Shown here piece after piece: positions 33,011 to 43,719 of a stretch of 47,856 nucleotides of DNA. A program made the position numbers and the translations under genes. Under the pieces are notes generated by a model that saw only the letters and a program-made list of their open reading frames with translations, was not told where the DNA came from and searched no databases. How positions within the stretch are numbered: position 1 is the first letter of the stretch; the number at the start of each line of letters is the position of its first letter. Location of the stretch: positions 1 to 47,856 of the forward strand of contig JAJECY010000280.1 of the NCBI GenBank assembly GCA_022821775.1. The letters run 5' to 3'. The stretch is from Acidobacteriota bacterium. GTDB lineage: Bacteria > Acidobacteriota > Terriglobia > Versatilivoradales > Versatilivoraceae.

Positions 33011-36000
33011 CTAATGCGACAGGGCCGGAGTCTTCTCGCGGTCGGCTTCGGCAGCCCGGGCCTTCTCCAACTCCTGGAGGACTCTCCGGTAGTCCACGGG
33101 CATCACCTTCACGAACTTGGGCAGCAACGCCTCCCAATTTCGCAACACTCTCTCCGCGACCGCACTCCCCGTATAACTCCGGTGCCGGGAGATCATCCCC
33201 GCGAGCGTCTCCAGGTCGGCCGGCTCCACCACCGGCTCGAGATCCACCATGCTGTGGTTGCAGTTCCGGCTGAAGTGGCCCGACTCGTCCAGCACGAAGG
33301 CGACGCCTCCACTCATTCCGGCGGCAAAGTTGCGCCCGGTCTCGCCCAGCACTACGGCCACACCGCCGGTCATGTACTCGCACCCATGGTCCCCCACCCC
33401 TTCCACGACCGCGCGGGCGCCGCTGTTGCGGACTGCAAACCGCTCGCCGGCCACCCCGCGGAAGTAGGCCTGTCCGCCGGTGGCGCCGTAAAGCACCACG
33501 TTTCCGACGAGGATGTTGTCTTCGGCCTTGAAGGTGGCCTCTGTCGGGGGAAACACAATCAACTTGCCACCCGACAACCCCTTGCCGATGTAGTCGTTGG
33601 CATCTCCTTCCAGCCTGAAGGTAATGCCGGACGCCAGAAAAGCGCCGAAGCTCTGCCCGGCCGACCCGCGAAAATCCACCTGAATGGAGTCTTCGGGAAG
33701 CCCCGAATTGCCGTGGCGCTCTGCCAGGGCGGAGCTCAGCATGGTGCCCACCGTGCGCTGGGAGTTCCTTATGGGGTAGCTGAGGGAAATCCGGGTTCCC
33801 TTCTCCAGGGATTCCCGGCTATCGGCAATCAACTGGTGGTCCAGGGCCTTCTCCAGACCGTGGTCCTGCTCCTGGACCTTGTGGGTAGCGACCCGCTCGG
33901 GAACCTGGGGCCTGTAGAAGATGCGGGTGAAGTCCAGCCCCATCGCCTTCCAGTGCTCGACCGCGTCGGTCACGTCCAGGCGATCCGACCGGCCCACCAT
34001 CTCCTCCACCCTGCGGAAGCCCATTTCCGCCATGATCTCCCGCAGTTCCTCGGCCACGAAGGTGAAGAAGTTGATGACATATTCGGGCTTGCCGGCGAAC
34101 TTGCGCCGCAGCACCGGGTCCTGGGTGGCGACGCCCACCGGACAGGTGTTGAGATGGCACTTGCGCATCATGATGCACCCGGAAGCCACCAGCGGAGCGG
34201 TGGCGCACCCGAACTCCTCGGCGCCCAGCAGGATGGCCACCGCCACGTCCCGGCCCGTCTTGAGCTGGCCATCGGTCTGAACCACGATGCGCCCCCGCAG
34301 ATCGTTGAGCACCAACGTCTGCTGGGTCTCCGCCAGGCCCAGTTCCCAGGGCACGCCGGCATGCTTGATGGAGGTCTGCGGAGAAGCACCCGTGCCTCCG
34401 TCGTGCCCGCTGATGAGGACCACGTCGGAATGGGCCTTTGAGACCCCCGCCGCCACCGTACCCACTCCCACTTCAGCCACCAGTTTCACCGAGATCCTGG
34501 CCCGCGGATTGGAATTCTTGAGATCGTGAATCAACTGGGCCAGATCCTCGATGGAGTAGATGTCGTGGTGGGGCGGAGGCGATATCAGCGAAACTCCCGG
34601 GGTGGAGTGGCGCACCCGTGCGATCACCTTGTCCACCTTGTGTCCGGGAAGCTGGCCCCCTTCTCCCGGCTTGGCCCCCTGGGCCATCTTGATCTGCAGT
34701 TCCTCCGAGTTGACCAGGTACTCCGCCGTCACGCCAAAGCGCCCCGAGGCCACCTGCTTGATGGCGCTGCGGCGCCAGTCCCCGTTGGGATCGCGCACAT
34801 ACCGGACCGGGTCCTCGCCTCCCTCGCCCGTATTGCTCTTGGCCCCGATGCGGTTCATGGCGATGGCCAGGTTCTCGTGGGCCTCCTTGCTGATGGACCC
34901 AAAGGACATGGCCCCGGTAGCGAACCGCTTCACGATCTCGGAGGCAGGCTCGACCTCATCCAGCGGAAGGGGGTCGCCCTTCTTGAGCTTGAACAGGCCC
35001 CTGAGCGTGCACAGGTTTCTGCTCTGGTCATTGATCAAGGTGGAGTACTGCTTGAACAGGCGGTAGTCGCCGTGACGGGTGGCCACCTGCAGCTTGGCCA
35101 CCGATTCCGGATTGAACAGGTGAAACTCGCCGTCGCGCCGCCACTGATACTGTCCGCCCACATCCAGCAGGTGTTTCCGAGACTGCGCCTTGGGGAAACC
35201 CTGTCGGTGGCGGGCGATGGCCTCCCGCCCCAGAACGTCCAGGCCGATGCCCTCGATGCGAGAGGCGGTGCCGGTGAAGTGGCGTTCCACCAGGCGTGAA
35301 CTCAGCCCGATGGCTTCGAATATCTGAGCCCCCCGATAACTCTGGATGGTGGAGATCCCCATCTTGGCGATGATCTTGAGCAGTGCCTTGTTGATGGACT
35401 TGACGTAGTTCCTGAAAGCAAGCTCTTCGGTGACTTCGGAACGAAAGAGCTTTTGCGCCACCATGTCGGCCAAGGTTTGGAAGGCCAGATAGGGGTTCAC
35501 CGCCCCCGCCCCGTATCCGATCAGGAGCGCAAAGTGCATGACCTCCCGAGCCTCGCCGGTTTCCACCACGATGCCCACCTTGGTCCGGGTGCCTTCCCGA
35601 ATGAGGTGGTGGTGGACGGCCGAAGTCGCCAGCAGGGCCGGGATGGCCACCCTTTCGGCATCGAAGCCGCGGTCGGAGAGAACAATGATGTTGTGCCCCC
35701 GGCTCACCGCCCGGGAAGCCTGGCGGCAGAGCTCCTCCAGGGCGGTCTCCAATCCGCCGCCTCCGTCGCCCTCGGAGAAATGCATCATCAAGGTCTTGGC
35801 GCTGAAGTCCTTGACCGAGGCGTGCCGGATTCGGGCAAGCTCGAGATCGGTCAATACGGGGCACTGCAGTTTGAGCAGGCGGGCGTGCCTGGGGGTTTCG
35901 TCCAGCAGATTCTGCTCGCTGCCGATATAACTCTCTACCGACATCACCATCTCTTCCCGGATGGAATCGATGGGAGGGTTGGTCACCTGGGCGAAGAGCT

Positions 36001-37567
36001 GCTTGAAGTAGTTGTAGAGAAGCGGCGACTTGTTGGAGAGAACCGCCAGCGGCGTATCCGTGCCCATGGACCCGACCGCCTCTTCGCCGTTCCTGGCCAT
36101 GGGAGCCATCAATAGCCGAAGGTCTTCCACGGTATAGCCGAACGCCTGCTGCCGGGTCAGCAGGTCTTCGACCACCGGTTCCTTCTCCGCCGGAGCCGGC
36201 GGCAACTGGGAAAGCTCGATCCGGTTGGCTTCGACCCACTGCCGATAGGGCTTTCGGGTGGTGAGAGCCCCCTTGAGCTCCGAGTCGTCGATGATGCGGC
36301 CCTGCTGGGTGTCGACCAGAAACATCCTGCCGGGTTGGAGCCGGCCCTTGTACAGGACTCGCTCCTCGGGTATTTCCAGCACGCCCACTTCGGAGGCCAT
36401 CACCACCAGGTTTTCCTTGGTGACCACATAGCGGGAAGGACGCAATCCGTTCCGGTCGAGCACGGCGCCAATGCGGGTCCCGTCGGTAAAGGCGATGGAA
36501 GCCGGACCGTCCCAGGGCTCCATCAGACAGGAATGGTACTCGTAGAAACCCCGCTTGTCGGGATCCATGCGAATGTCCTTGTTCCAGGCTTCCGGGATCA
36601 GCATCACCACCGAGTGCGCCAGCGAGCGGCCGCCCTGGACCAGGAACTGCAAGGCGTTGTCGATGGTGGCGCTGTCGCTGCCCGTATCGGACACCAGCGG
36701 AAAAATCTTGGGAAGGTCTTCCCCGAAAAGATCCGAGGAGAGCGTCTTGGAGCGGGCCCGCATCCAGTTGCGGTTGCCGCAAAGCGTGTTGATCTCACCG
36801 TTGTGGGCCAGGTAACGGTAAGGATGGGCCAGCTTCCAGGAGGGGAAGGTGTTGGTGCTGAAGCGCGAGTGGACCAGACACAGGGCGCTCTTCACTGCAG
36901 GATCGGCCAGATCCCGATAGTAATTGGGGATCTGAGGAGCGGTCAGGAGGCCCTTGTAAACGACGGTGGCGGCCGACAGGCTGGCGATGTAGAAGCTCTC
37001 CCCCTGATCCAACTCACGGCTCTCCACCTCCCGCTCCACCCGCTTGCACACCACGTAGAGCTTGCGCTCAAAGTCGGCCGTTCCCTTCAAGCCGGCATTC
37101 TTGCCGATGAAGACCTGGCGAATGACGGGCTCCGACTCTCGAGCCAGACGGCCGATGGCCTGGCTGTCGACGGGCACATCCCTCCAGCCCAGGAGGTGTT
37201 GCCCCTCTGCCTCGATCACCTCCTCCGTGACCTGCTCCAGGCGGGCACGGGCCTCGACCTCGCGAGGGAGGAAGACCATGCCCACCCCGTAGTCTCCCGG
37301 CGGGGGCAGTTGCAACCCAAGGGTCCTGCAGTCTCGTTTCAGGAATTCGTGGGGAATCTGGATCAGGGCACCGGCCCCGTCTCCCGTCTCAGGATCGCAA
37401 CCGCAGGCCCCTCGATGAGCCAGGTTGGAAAGCACTTCCAACCCCTGTCGGATGATGAGGTGGCTGCGCGTTCCGTCCACGTTGACCACGAAGCCCACGC
37501 CGCAACTGTCCCGCTCAAAGCGAGGATCGTACAGCCCCTGTTTTTTCGGCAGTCCGTCCTGATGCAT
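33011..37567 (-). CDS. gltB: Glutamate synthase large subunit
   Basis: GltB makes two glutamates from glutamine and 2-oxoglutarate. The 1518-residue protein has a short propeptide then RDSCGVGFV, in which Cys22 would become the N-terminal nucleophile after cleavage. The class II amidotransferase domain ([11 protein letters not shown], near residue 230), the central domain, the FMN synthase domain (with [13 protein letters not shown]-type segments and the Fe-S cysteines [13 protein letters not shown]) and the C-terminal glutamate synthase GXGXG repeat region are present. The start at 37567 lacks a clear ribosome binding site; a TTG at 37603 is the alternative. Confidence 0.97.
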   Translation of the reverse strand: MHQDGLPKKQGLYDPRFERDSCGVGFVVNVDGTRSHLIIRQGLEVLSNLAHRGACGCDPETGDGAGALIQIPHEFLKRDCRTLGLQLPPPGDYGVGMVFLPREVEARARLEQVTEEVIEAEGQHLLGWRDVPVDSQAIGRLARESEPVIRQVFIGKNAGLKGTADFERKLYVVCKRVEREVESRELDQGESFYIASLSAATVVYKGLLTAPQIPNYYRDLADPAVKSALCLVHSRFSTNTFPSWKLAHPYRYLAHNGEINTLCGNRNWMRARSKTLSSDLFGEDLPKIFPLVSDTGSDSATIDNALQFLVQGGRSLAHSVVMLIPEAWNKDIRMDPDKRGFYEYHSCLMEPWDGPASIAFTDGTRIGAVLDRNGLRPSRYVVTKENLVVMASEVGVLEIPEERVLYKGRLQPGRMFLVDTQQGRIIDDSELKGALTTRKPYRQWVEANRIELSQLPPAPAEKEPVVEDLLTRQQAFGYTVEDLRLLMAPMARNGEEAVGSMGTDTPLAVLSNKSPLLYNYFKQLFAQVTNPPIDSIREEMVMSVESYIGSEQNLLDETPRHARLLKLQCPVLTDLELARIRHASVKDFSAKTLMMHFSEGDGGGGLETALEELCRQASRAVSRGHNIIVLSDRGFDAERVAIPALLATSAVHHHLIREGTRTKVGIVVETGEAREVMHFALLIGYGAGAVNPYLAFQTLADMVAQKLFRSEVTEELAFRNYVKSINKALLKIIAKMGISTIQSYRGAQIFEAIGLSSRLVERHFTGTASRIEGIGLDVLGREAIARHRQGFPKAQSRKHLLDVGGQYQWRRDGEFHLFNPESVAKLQVATRHGDYRLFKQYSTLINDQSRNLCTLRGLFKLKKGDPLPLDEVEPASEIVKRFATGAMSFGSISKEAHENLAIAMNRIGAKSNTGEGGEDPVRYVRDPNGDWRRSAIKQVASGRFGVTAEYLVNSEELQIKMAQGAKPGEGGQLPGHKVDKVIARVRHSTPGVSLISPPPHHDIYSIEDLAQLIHDLKNSNPRARISVKLVAEVGVGTVAAGVSKAHSDVVLISGHDGGTGASPQTSIKHAGVPWELGLAETQQTLVLNDLRGRIVVQTDGQLKTGRDVAVAILLGAEEFGCATAPLVASGCIMMRKCHLNTCPVGVATQDPVLRRKFAGKPEYVINFFTFVAEELREIMAEMGFRRVEEMVGRSDRLDVTDAVEHWKAMGLDFTRIFYRPQVPERVATHKVQEQDHGLEKALDHQLIADSRESLEKGTRISLSYPIRNSQRTVGTMLSSALAERHGNSGLPEDSIQVDFRGSAGQSFGAFLASGITFRLEGDANDYIGKGLSGGKLIVFPPTEATFKAEDNILVGNVVLYGATGGQAYFRGVAGERFAVRNSGARAVVEGVGDHGCEYMTGGVAVVLGETGRNFAAGMSGGVAFVLDESGHFSRNCNHSMVDLEPVVEPADLETLAGMISRHRSYTGSAVAERVLRNWEALLPKFVKVMPVDYRRVLQELEKARAAEADREKTPALSH

Positions 37568-37763
37568 GGAAATCGTCTGAAACTTGACCAAGCCTGCCGC
37601 CAAATGGCGACAGCTACACCGCCGAAGCCGGCACCGGCGGTTCCTGGAACGGCCCCGCGGTGCTGCCTTCCAGCTAAATCAGTTGGCTAAAGGTGCTTGA
37701 GTTGGGGAAGCCAGCAAACTTGATTGACAGCCGGAAAGGGCATGTTGACTCATCGAACCAAGG

Positions 37764-37772
37764 ATTGTACCA
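37764..37772 (-). promoter_or_regulatory. Putative extended minus-10 promoter of gltB-gltD
   Basis: TGGTACAAT on the minus strand, with no good minus-35 box, about 190 bases upstream of the gltB start. Confidence 0.3.
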
Positions 37773-37916
37773 AATTCGGACCCGAGAGTCTTGCATCTCC
37801 TGGTTGATCCCTCGGTCCGGTGAGCTGCTACACAGGGAAATCCCTTTTGACGATACGGCTCCCGGCAAATTTTAGAAGAAAGGCGTCGGTTAGATAAATT
37901 TATATTTTTTATATCT

Positions 37917-37946
37917 TTGATAACTTCTGTTAATAAAGCGTATAAT
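37917..37946 (+). promoter_or_regulatory. Strong sigma-70 promoter of the small Cys-rich gene
   Basis: TTGATA (37917 to 37922), 18 bases, TATAAT (37941 to 37946) behind an AT-rich stretch that could act as an UP element. The expected transcript start near 37953 is only about three bases before the ATG, so the mRNA may be leaderless. Confidence 0.65.
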
Positions 37947-37955
37947 CCTGCCTCT

Positions 37956-38228
37956 ATGTCCAAAGGCACCCGGATCCTCATCGCCGTCTCCCTTCTGGCC
38001 GTCCTGGGCTATATCGTCTATTCCTCCATGGCATTGGACCAGTACAGTTGCGAGGTCTGCATGGAGTTCAGAGGGAGGACGGACTGTCGCAAAGCCGTTG
38101 GAGCCACCGAGGCCGAGGCCCTGCGTACGGCACTCGACACTGCCTGCGCCCAGCTCTCCTCGGGAATGACCGACACCATCGCCTGCTCCCGAACCCCTCC
38201 CAAGAGCGTTGCCTGCGAAAAGCGTTAG
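37956..38228 (+). CDS. Small membrane-anchored six-cysteine protein, function unknown
   Basis: The 90-residue protein has an N-terminal membrane anchor (RILIAVSLLAVLGYIVYSSM) and a short outer domain with six cysteines (32, 35, 44, 64, 77, 87), including a CEVC pair. The even number suggests three disulfides in the periplasm. The helical centre GATEAEALRTALDTACAQL is followed by a Cys/Thr-rich tail. The start at 37956 was chosen over the upstream frame because of the promoter TATAAT just before it. I do not recognise the family; the layout is that of a small secreted or anchored protein. Confidence 0.75.
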   Translation: MSKGTRILIAVSLLAVLGYIVYSSMALDQYSCEVCMEFRGRTDCRKAVGATEAEALRTALDTACAQLSSGMTDTIACSRTPPKSVACEKR

Positions 38229-38342
38229 CCCGCCGGAGCCACCCGGACTCTGAAGCCAAAAGGGTTGACCGCTGCCCTCCTGACGCCCGTTTTCCCTGTG
38301 TTAAGATTAGCGCCCGAAGAAACGAGTTCGGTGGAGACAGGC

Positions 38343-39308
38343 ATGGACAATCCGGGCCACGCCCCTGACGACCGGCAATCCCGAGACAGCCTTCTGGGCA
38401 GGTTCAAGGCGGCAGTGTCGTCGACCCGCAGGAACCTGGTTGCCCGCATGGAAAAGGTGCTGCAAGGCCGGAGCGCGATCGACCCGGAATTGCTTGAGGA
38501 CCTCGAAGAAATCCTGGTGGGGGCCGATGTGGGAATCGATACCACTACGGTGGTCCTCGACAGGATCAGGAACCGGGTAGAGCGAAACGGCATCAGCGAC
38601 GCCGGCCAGCTCAAGACCTGTATCCGATCGGAGCTCCTCGACATTCTGCAGGCCGGTTCCGCCGCGAGCGACATGCCAGTCCCCTCCGGCCTCCAGGTCC
38701 TGTTGGTGGTCGGCGTCAACGGCGTGGGCAAGACCACCACCGCCGGCAAGCTGGCGGGTCGTTGGGTCCGGGAAGGACGGAAGGTCCTGGTGTGCGCCGC
38801 AGACACCTTTCGGGCGGCGGCGGTGGAGCAACTGGAGGCATGGGGCAAGCGGGCCGGAGCCCAGGTGATCCGCCAGCGGGCGGGCTCCGATCCGGCCGCG
38901 GTGCTCTTTGACGCCATACACGCCGCCAAGGCCAGGCAGGCGGACATCCTGATCGTGGATACGGCGGGACGACTCCACACCAAGAACAACCTGATGGCCG
39001 AACTGGAGAAAATGAAGCGGATTGCCGCGCGGGAAGTTCCCGGAGCGCCCCAACAGATTCTGCTGGTGGTGGATGCCACCACCGGGCAGAACGGGGTGGT
39101 GCAAGCCCGGGAGTTCACACGCTCCACCGGCGTCAGCGGGATTGTATTGACCAAGCTTGACGGGACAGCCAAGGGAGGCGTCGTAATCGGCATTGCGCGG
39201 GACCTCGCAATCCCCATTCGATACGTGGGAGTGGGCGAGCGGATCGAAGACCTGGTCCCCTTTTCAGCCGAGCATTTCATCGCCTCCCTTTTCGACGGAG
39301 ATGGATGA
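38343..39308 (+). CDS. ftsY: Signal recognition particle receptor FtsY
   Basis: FtsY is the membrane receptor that docks SRP and delivers nascent membrane proteins. The 321-residue GTPase has a short N-terminus, an N domain (LLEDLEEILVGADVGIDTTT) and a G domain with GVNGVGKTTTAGKLA, DTFRAAAVEQL, the DTAGRLHTKNNLMAEL motif, TKLDGTAKGG and the final GVGERIEDLVPF. The acidic A domain of E. coli is missing, as in many bacteria. The start at 38343 has GGAG upstream. It lies ahead of ribD with a repeat-filled 300-base gap. Confidence 0.97.
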   Translation: MDNPGHAPDDRQSRDSLLGRFKAAVSSTRRNLVARMEKVLQGRSAIDPELLEDLEEILVGADVGIDTTTVVLDRIRNRVERNGISDAGQLKTCIRSELLDILQAGSAASDMPVPSGLQVLLVVGVNGVGKTTTAGKLAGRWVREGRKVLVCAADTFRAAAVEQLEAWGKRAGAQVIRQRAGSDPAAVLFDAIHAAKARQADILIVDTAGRLHTKNNLMAELEKMKRIAAREVPGAPQQILLVVDATTGQNGVVQAREFTRSTGVSGIVLTKLDGTAKGGVVIGIARDLAIPIRYVGVGERIEDLVPFSAEHFIASLFDGDG

Positions 39309-39608
39309 GATCCAGCCTGAGGCCGGTTATTGGTCGAGCCCTTTGCAAATTGCGGCAGGTTTGACGCGGGTTTGAAACTGAACGGCCACAAGAGGCACAA
39401 AAACCGGAATCGGCAAGTCTTCAGTCTCATTCAAGAATGAGATGTCACCAAACCGGCTTGTCGCCTGAGGCTCAAATCGTCAAGACTTGGGTCTCATTTT
39501 GTGCCTTTTGTGCTTTTTGTGGTCGAGTCTTTTGCAACATTCTCCAGGCAGCGGAAACAACCCGCCCAACGGTCGCCGGCTGACACCGACCGGCCGCAAC
39601 ACTCCACC
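39309..39608. other. Repeat-filled gap between ftsY and ribD
   Basis: No gene and no FMN riboswitch is visible. It holds family B cores at 39334 to 39362 and 39521 to 39553 and the inverted CACAAAA word arrays between them, with nested inner complementary segments. Confidence 0.75.
39334..39553. repeat. Composite repeat: family B cores flanking inverted CACAAAA arrays
   Basis: Left family B core (39334 to 39362), left array GGCCACAAGAGGCACAAAAA (39384 onward), CAAGTCTT near 39414, a small TCTCATTC/GAATGAGA hairpin, AAGACTTG near 39481, right array of TTTTGTG words (39497 to 39523), then another family B core. The arms and the inner segments are complementary in nested order. The same array pair sits at 4165 to 4240. 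Confidence 0.7.
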
Positions 39609-40736
39609 ATGTCCGAAGATGACCATCACTACATGGGGCAGGCCCTGGAGCTGGCCCTGCAGGGAAGGGGGCTGGCCAGTCCCAATCCCATGGTGGGGGC
39701 GGTCCTGGTTCGGGACGGCCGCGTCGTCGGCCAGGGCGTTCATCGATACGGCCACCGCAAGCACGCCGAGGTTTGCGCCCTGGAGCAGGCAGGCGACCGG
39801 GCACGGGGAGCCACCCTCTACGTCAACCTGGAACCCTGCTGCCACCAGGGCCGCACCGGGCCCTGCTGCCGTGCCATCGTGGACTCGGGCATCGCCCGGG
39901 TGGTGGTGGCCATGAGAGACCCCAATCCGCTGGTGGCGGGCAAGGGTGTGGAGTGGTTGACCTCGGCCGGACTCGAAGTCACTCCAGGTGTCCGGGAGGA
40001 CGAGGCCCGCAGGCTCAACGAAGCCTTCGCCAAATTCATTTCCAGCCGGAAACCTTTCGTGACCGCCAAGGTTGGAGCCACTCTGGACGGCAGAATCGCC
40101 GCCACCAGCGGCCCTCCCCAATGGATCACCAGCCCCGAGTCCCGCCAACGGGTGCACCGGATGCGCCTCGAGGCCGACGCCATCCTGGTCGGCATCGGAA
40201 CAGCCCTTCAGGACAATCCCTACCTGACCGACCGCAGTGGGCAACCGCGGACCCGGCCCCTGCTGCGCGTGGTCCTCGACTCTCGATTGAGGCTCCCGCT
40301 GGACGGCCGCCTGGCAAGCACTCGCAGACTGGGTGGTATAATCGTTTTCTGCGGCCGGCGGCCCAACCCTGACCGGCGGCACAAGCTGGAAAAGGCAGGG
40401 ATCGAGGTCATTCCGACAGCCGGGACCGCCGGCCGAATTCCCTTCGGTCCGGTCCTGGAGGAATTGGGGCGCCGCCAGGTTTTGAGTCTTCTCATCGAGG
40501 GCGGCGCCAAGGTCAACTTCGACGCCCTGCACAACCGGATCATCGACAAGCTGGTCTGCTTTCTGGCCCCCAGGATCCTGGGGGGAGCGGCGGTCCCCAT
40601 GTTTGGTGGCGCCGGTTTCTCGATGTCGGACCAGGCGCCCCCGCTGGCCTTCACCAGAATCGAACGAATCGGGCCCGACCTCATGATCGAAGCTTATCCG
40701 AAACCCTCGGGCTCCACCTCGGACCACGCGTATTGA
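39609..40736 (+). CDS. ribD: Riboflavin biosynthesis deaminase/reductase
   Basis: RibD deaminates and then reduces the pyrimidine intermediate of riboflavin synthesis. The 375-residue product has the deaminase zinc site HAEVCALEQA and EPCCHQGRTGPCC, then the reductase domain with KPFVTAKVGATLDGRIA and LLIEGGAKVNFDAL. The start at 39609 (MSEDDHHYMGQALELALQG) fits the family; the frame to 39501 covers repeat. It begins the ribD-ribE-ribBA run, with 12 bases to ribE. Confidence 0.96.
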   Translation: MSEDDHHYMGQALELALQGRGLASPNPMVGAVLVRDGRVVGQGVHRYGHRKHAEVCALEQAGDRARGATLYVNLEPCCHQGRTGPCCRAIVDSGIARVVVAMRDPNPLVAGKGVEWLTSAGLEVTPGVREDEARRLNEAFAKFISSRKPFVTAKVGATLDGRIAATSGPPQWITSPESRQRVHRMRLEADAILVGIGTALQDNPYLTDRSGQPRTRPLLRVVLDSRLRLPLDGRLASTRRLGGIIVFCGRRPNPDRRHKLEKAGIEVIPTAGTAGRIPFGPVLEELGRRQVLSLLIEGGAKVNFDALHNRIIDKLVCFLAPRILGGAAVPMFGGAGFSMSDQAPPLAFTRIERIGPDLMIEAYPKPSGSTSDHAY

Positions 40737-40748
40737 ACCGAGAACGGG

Positions 40749-41399
40749 ATGTTTACCGGAATCATCCAGCACGTCGGTCGTGTGAGGTCGCTGAGGCGGC
40801 GTGGAGACACGGCTTTATTGGAAGCGCTTGCTCCTCACTTGAATTCGGAGCTCCGACCCGGCGACAGTGTGGCCGTCAACGGCGCCTGTCTGACCGTGAC
40901 CGGCCGGGACGGCAAGGGGTTCCAAGCGGACCTGTCCCGGGAAACGCTGGAGCGGTCAAACCTGGGAAATCTGAGCTCAGGGGACTCCATCAACCTGGAG
41001 TTGCCCTTGTTGCCCACGGCGCGATTGGGGGGACACTTCGTCCAGGGTCACGTGGACGCCGTTGCCCGCGTAGTCCGGATCGAGAAGCAGCAGGCCTTCG
41101 CCCTGTTCCGCTTTTCGCTGCCGGTGGGGACGGGAGCCTACGTGGTGGAGAAAGGATCCATCGCCGTCGACGGCATCAGCCTGACGGTCTCGGGTCTGGG
41201 GAAGGACTTCTTTGAAGTGGCCATCATCCCCCACACGCTGGAACACACCAACCTCTCCCAGCGAAAACCCGGAGATCGGGTGAACCTGGAGTGCGACATT
41301 CTGGCCAAGTACGTGGAGGCCGCGCTGAGCCACCGGCGGCCCGACGGCAGCCGGGACGGCCTGACCGCCGAGTATCTCCGCGACCAGGGGTATCGATAG
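40749..41399 (+). CDS. ribE: Riboflavin synthase alpha chain
   Basis: This enzyme makes riboflavin by dismutation of two lumazines. The 216-residue protein is two tandem lumazine-binding halves: MFTGIIQHVGRVRSL with NGACLTV in the first, and GHFVQGHVDAVARV with GSIAVDGISLTV in the second. The C-terminal tail of about 20 residues (RRPDGSRDGLTAEYL) is typical. It lies between ribD and ribBA on the same strand. Confidence 0.97.
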   Translation: MFTGIIQHVGRVRSLRRRGDTALLEALAPHLNSELRPGDSVAVNGACLTVTGRDGKGFQADLSRETLERSNLGNLSSGDSINLELPLLPTARLGGHFVQGHVDAVARVVRIEKQQAFALFRFSLPVGTGAYVVEKGSIAVDGISLTVSGLGKDFFEVAIIPHTLEHTNLSQRKPGDRVNLECDILAKYVEAALSHRRPDGSRDGLTAEYLRDQGYR

Positions 41400-41446
41400 A
41401 CGGTTCCCGACGAAACCATTCCAGCCGGCACCTGCCGAGGAAGCCA

Positions 41447-42628
41447 TTGGACAACTATTTTTCAACCATTGAAGAGGCCATAGACGACATCCGGTCGGGG
41501 AAGATGCTCATCGTGGTCGACGACGAGGATCGGGAAAACGAAGGCGACCTGACCATTGCCGCCGAGAAGGTGACACCGGAAGCCATCAACTTCATGGCGA
41601 AATTCGGGCGGGGCTTGATCTGTCTTTCCCTGACGGGGGAACGCCTGGACGAGTTGCAGATCCCGCTGATGGTGAACGAGAACAGCTCCCGCTACGGCAC
41701 CGCCTTTTGCGTGTCGATCGAGGCCAGGGGGAAAGTGTCCACGGGAATCTCGGCGGCTGACCGCTCCCAGACCATTCTGACGGCCATCCACCCCGCGACC
41801 CGACCCCGCGACCTGGTCAAGCCCGGTCACGTATTCCCCTTGAGAGCCCGCCGAGGGGGTGTGCTGATACGCGCCGGCCAGACCGAGGCGGCCGTCGACC
41901 TGGCACGCATCGCCGGATTGAGACCGGCAGGCGTCATCTGCGAGATCATGAACGACGACGGCAGCATGTCCCGGGTCGGAGAGCTGCACCGGTTCGCCAC
42001 GGAACACGGGCTGAAAATGATTACCGTGGCCGATCTGATCGAGTACCGGCTGCGGACCGAATCATTCGTGAAGCTGGTGGCCGAGGCCGACCTGCCCACC
42101 GAGTTCGGCACCTTCCGGATGCTGGCCTTCGAAAGCGAGATCGAGCAGGAGACCCACGTGGCCCTGGTTTTCGGCACCATTCGTTCGGAGGAACCGGTGC
42201 TGGTCAGGGTGCACTCCCACTGCCTGACGGGGGACGTCTTCCATTCGGTTCGATGCGACTGCCGCGCTCAGATCGAACGCTGCATGCGGGTCATTGCTCA
42301 AGCCGGCAGCGGCGTGCTGCTCTACCTTCACCAGACCGGGAGGGGATTTCAGCTCAATAAGGAGGACGGCTGCTACCGCATCGCCTACCACGGCATGACC
42401 TCCACCGAAGCGGATGTCTACAGCTGGCGTCGAGCCCAGCGGGACTACGGCACGGGCGCCCAGATTCTCTCCCGGCTGAACCTCAAGCAAATTCGGCTGC
42501 TGACCAACCACCCCCGCCGCATCGTCGGACTGGAGGGTTACGGGATTCGGGTGGTCGAGCAAATTCCCATTCGCGCCCCCGCCGAGGCGACTCCGACCCA
42601 ACCCGAGGTGGCCGAGAAAAATCGGTAG
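41447..42628 (+). CDS. ribBA: RibBA: DHBP synthase fused to GTP cyclohydrolase II (variant motif)
   Basis: The N-terminal half makes dihydroxybutanone phosphate; the C-terminal half opens GTP to start riboflavin synthesis. The 393-residue protein has the DHBP acidic motif [12 protein letters not shown], with [13 protein letters not shown]. The RibA half has [10 protein letters not shown] and the zinc cysteines [14 protein letters not shown]. The catalytic loop reads [10 protein letters not shown] where QEGRGIGL is usual. The start is a TTG at 41447, with GAGGAAG upstream and the family N-terminus following; there is no ATG in frame nearby. ribH is not in the window. Confidence 0.94.
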   Translation: MDNYFSTIEEAIDDIRSGKMLIVVDDEDRENEGDLTIAAEKVTPEAINFMAKFGRGLICLSLTGERLDELQIPLMVNENSSRYGTAFCVSIEARGKVSTGISAADRSQTILTAIHPATRPRDLVKPGHVFPLRARRGGVLIRAGQTEAAVDLARIAGLRPAGVICEIMNDDGSMSRVGELHRFATEHGLKMITVADLIEYRLRTESFVKLVAEADLPTEFGTFRMLAFESEIEQETHVALVFGTIRSEEPVLVRVHSHCLTGDVFHSVRCDCRAQIERCMRVIAQAGSGVLLYLHQTGRGFQLNKEDGCYRIAYHGMTSTEADVYSWRRAQRDYGTGAQILSRLNLKQIRLLTNHPRRIVGLEGYGIRVVEQIPIRAPAEATPTQPEVAEKNR

Positions 42629-42654
42629 CTGAAAGCCGGCCCCGGGGACCCGCC

Positions 42655-43704
42655 TCAAGGGGACAGGAGCCGGCTGTTGGCGGAGACGCAAGCGTCGTCT
42701 CCCAGCACCACCCCTTCCCCCACCACGGCGTAGGGCCCGATGCGGCAACCGTTGCCCAGGATGCAGCCCCGCAACTGGGCCCCTTCCCCCACCAGCACTC
42801 CCCTCCAGAGCACTGAACCCTCGATGACCGCCCGTTCGCCCACCCGGCAGTTCTGATCGATAGTCGAGCCCAAGATCCGGGCGCCCTTACCGACCTGGGC
42901 CGAAGAGGCGATGACAGCGTTCCGGACTGGGCTGTCAAGATCCTCCCCTCGAGGGGTTCCCCCCGGGTCGAACCGGAAACCGGCTAAAGGCGGAGCAAAC
43001 CGACCCTCAAGAATGTCCCGGTGAGCCTGCAGGTACTTTTGTGGGGTTCCTATGTCGATCCAGTAACCCGGAGAGACATAGGCAAAGACGGGCCGGCCGC
43101 CGGCCAGCAGACCTGGAAACACCTCCCTTTCGAAAGAGGTGTTCACACCGGCCGGGATGGTCTGCAGGACTTCCGGTTCCAGCACATAGAGCCCGGCATT
43201 GATGGTGTCGCAGGTGACCTGGTCGCGTCCGGGCTTTTCCAGAAAGCGCGCGACCCGGCCATCTTCCCCGGTTTCCACCAATCCGTATGCGGAAGGGTTG
43301 TCGACTCGGGTCAGGGTCAAGGTGGCCGCTGCCGAGCGTCGGCGGTGGGAACGCAGGATCTCGGTCAGATTGAAGTCACAGAGAATGTCCCCATTGAACA
43401 CCACGGCGGGTCCGTCCAGGAACGGCTCGGCATTCTTGAAGGCTCCGCCGGTACCCAGTGGGGACTGCTCGACCACGTAGCGGAGCCGAATGCCGAATCG
43501 GCTGCCGTCTCCCAATTCCGCTTCGATCCTGTCGGGCCGATAGCCCAGGCTCAGGATGGCCTCGCTGATGCCGTGGCGGCGCAGCAGGTCGAGCTGGTAT
43601 CCGAGAAACGGGACGTTGGCGATGGGAACCACCGGCTTGGGCACCTGGAGCGTCAACGGCCTGAGCCGGGTCCCTTCACCGCCCGCCAGGATCACCGCCT
43701 TCAT
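42655..43704 (-). CDS. Sugar-phosphate nucleotidyltransferase with left-handed beta-helix tail
   Basis: The 349-residue protein begins MKAVILAGGEGTRLRPLTLQ, the nucleotidyltransferase signature, with GDILCDF as the metal-binding Asp site and EKPGRD. The C-terminal hexapeptide repeats (from ASSAQVGKGARILGS on) form a left-handed beta-helix. It resembles mannose-1-phosphate guanylyltransferases and related enzymes that make NDP-sugars, but the exact sugar cannot be read. It starts 16 bases from the edge of a family A repeat. Confidence 0.9.
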   Translation of the reverse strand: MKAVILAGGEGTRLRPLTLQVPKPVVPIANVPFLGYQLDLLRRHGISEAILSLGYRPDRIEAELGDGSRFGIRLRYVVEQSPLGTGGAFKNAEPFLDGPAVVFNGDILCDFNLTEILRSHRRRSAAATLTLTRVDNPSAYGLVETGEDGRVARFLEKPGRDQVTCDTINAGLYVLEPEVLQTIPAGVNTSFEREVFPGLLAGGRPVFAYVSPGYWIDIGTPQKYLQAHRDILEGRFAPPLAGFRFDPGGTPRGEDLDSPVRNAVIASSAQVGKGARILGSTIDQNCRVGERAVIEGSVLWRGVLVGEGAQLRGCILGNGCRIGPYAVVGEGVVLGDDACVSANSRLLSP

Positions 43705-43719
43705 GCTACGATCCTCTTA

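Larger units (their letters stand above)
37568..37955. other. Divergent control region between gltB and the Cys-rich gene
   Basis: No gene is seen. On the minus strand a GC-rich leader can form hairpins CCGCCG/CGGCGG (37619 to 37640) and CGCC/GGCG (37599 to 37610), and an extended minus-10 element TGGTACAAT (about 37772 to 37764) could start the gltB transcript. The plus-strand side has an AT-rich stretch (about 37890 to 37920) leading to a strong promoter. Confidence 0.45.

Noticed and set aside
32960-34441. Plus-strand frame of 493 codons opposite gltB
   Set aside because: Shadow of the glutamate synthase large subunit, which has clear motifs.
39309-39608. FMN riboswitch before ribD
   Set aside because: I looked for RFN-type conserved blocks and saw only repeats.
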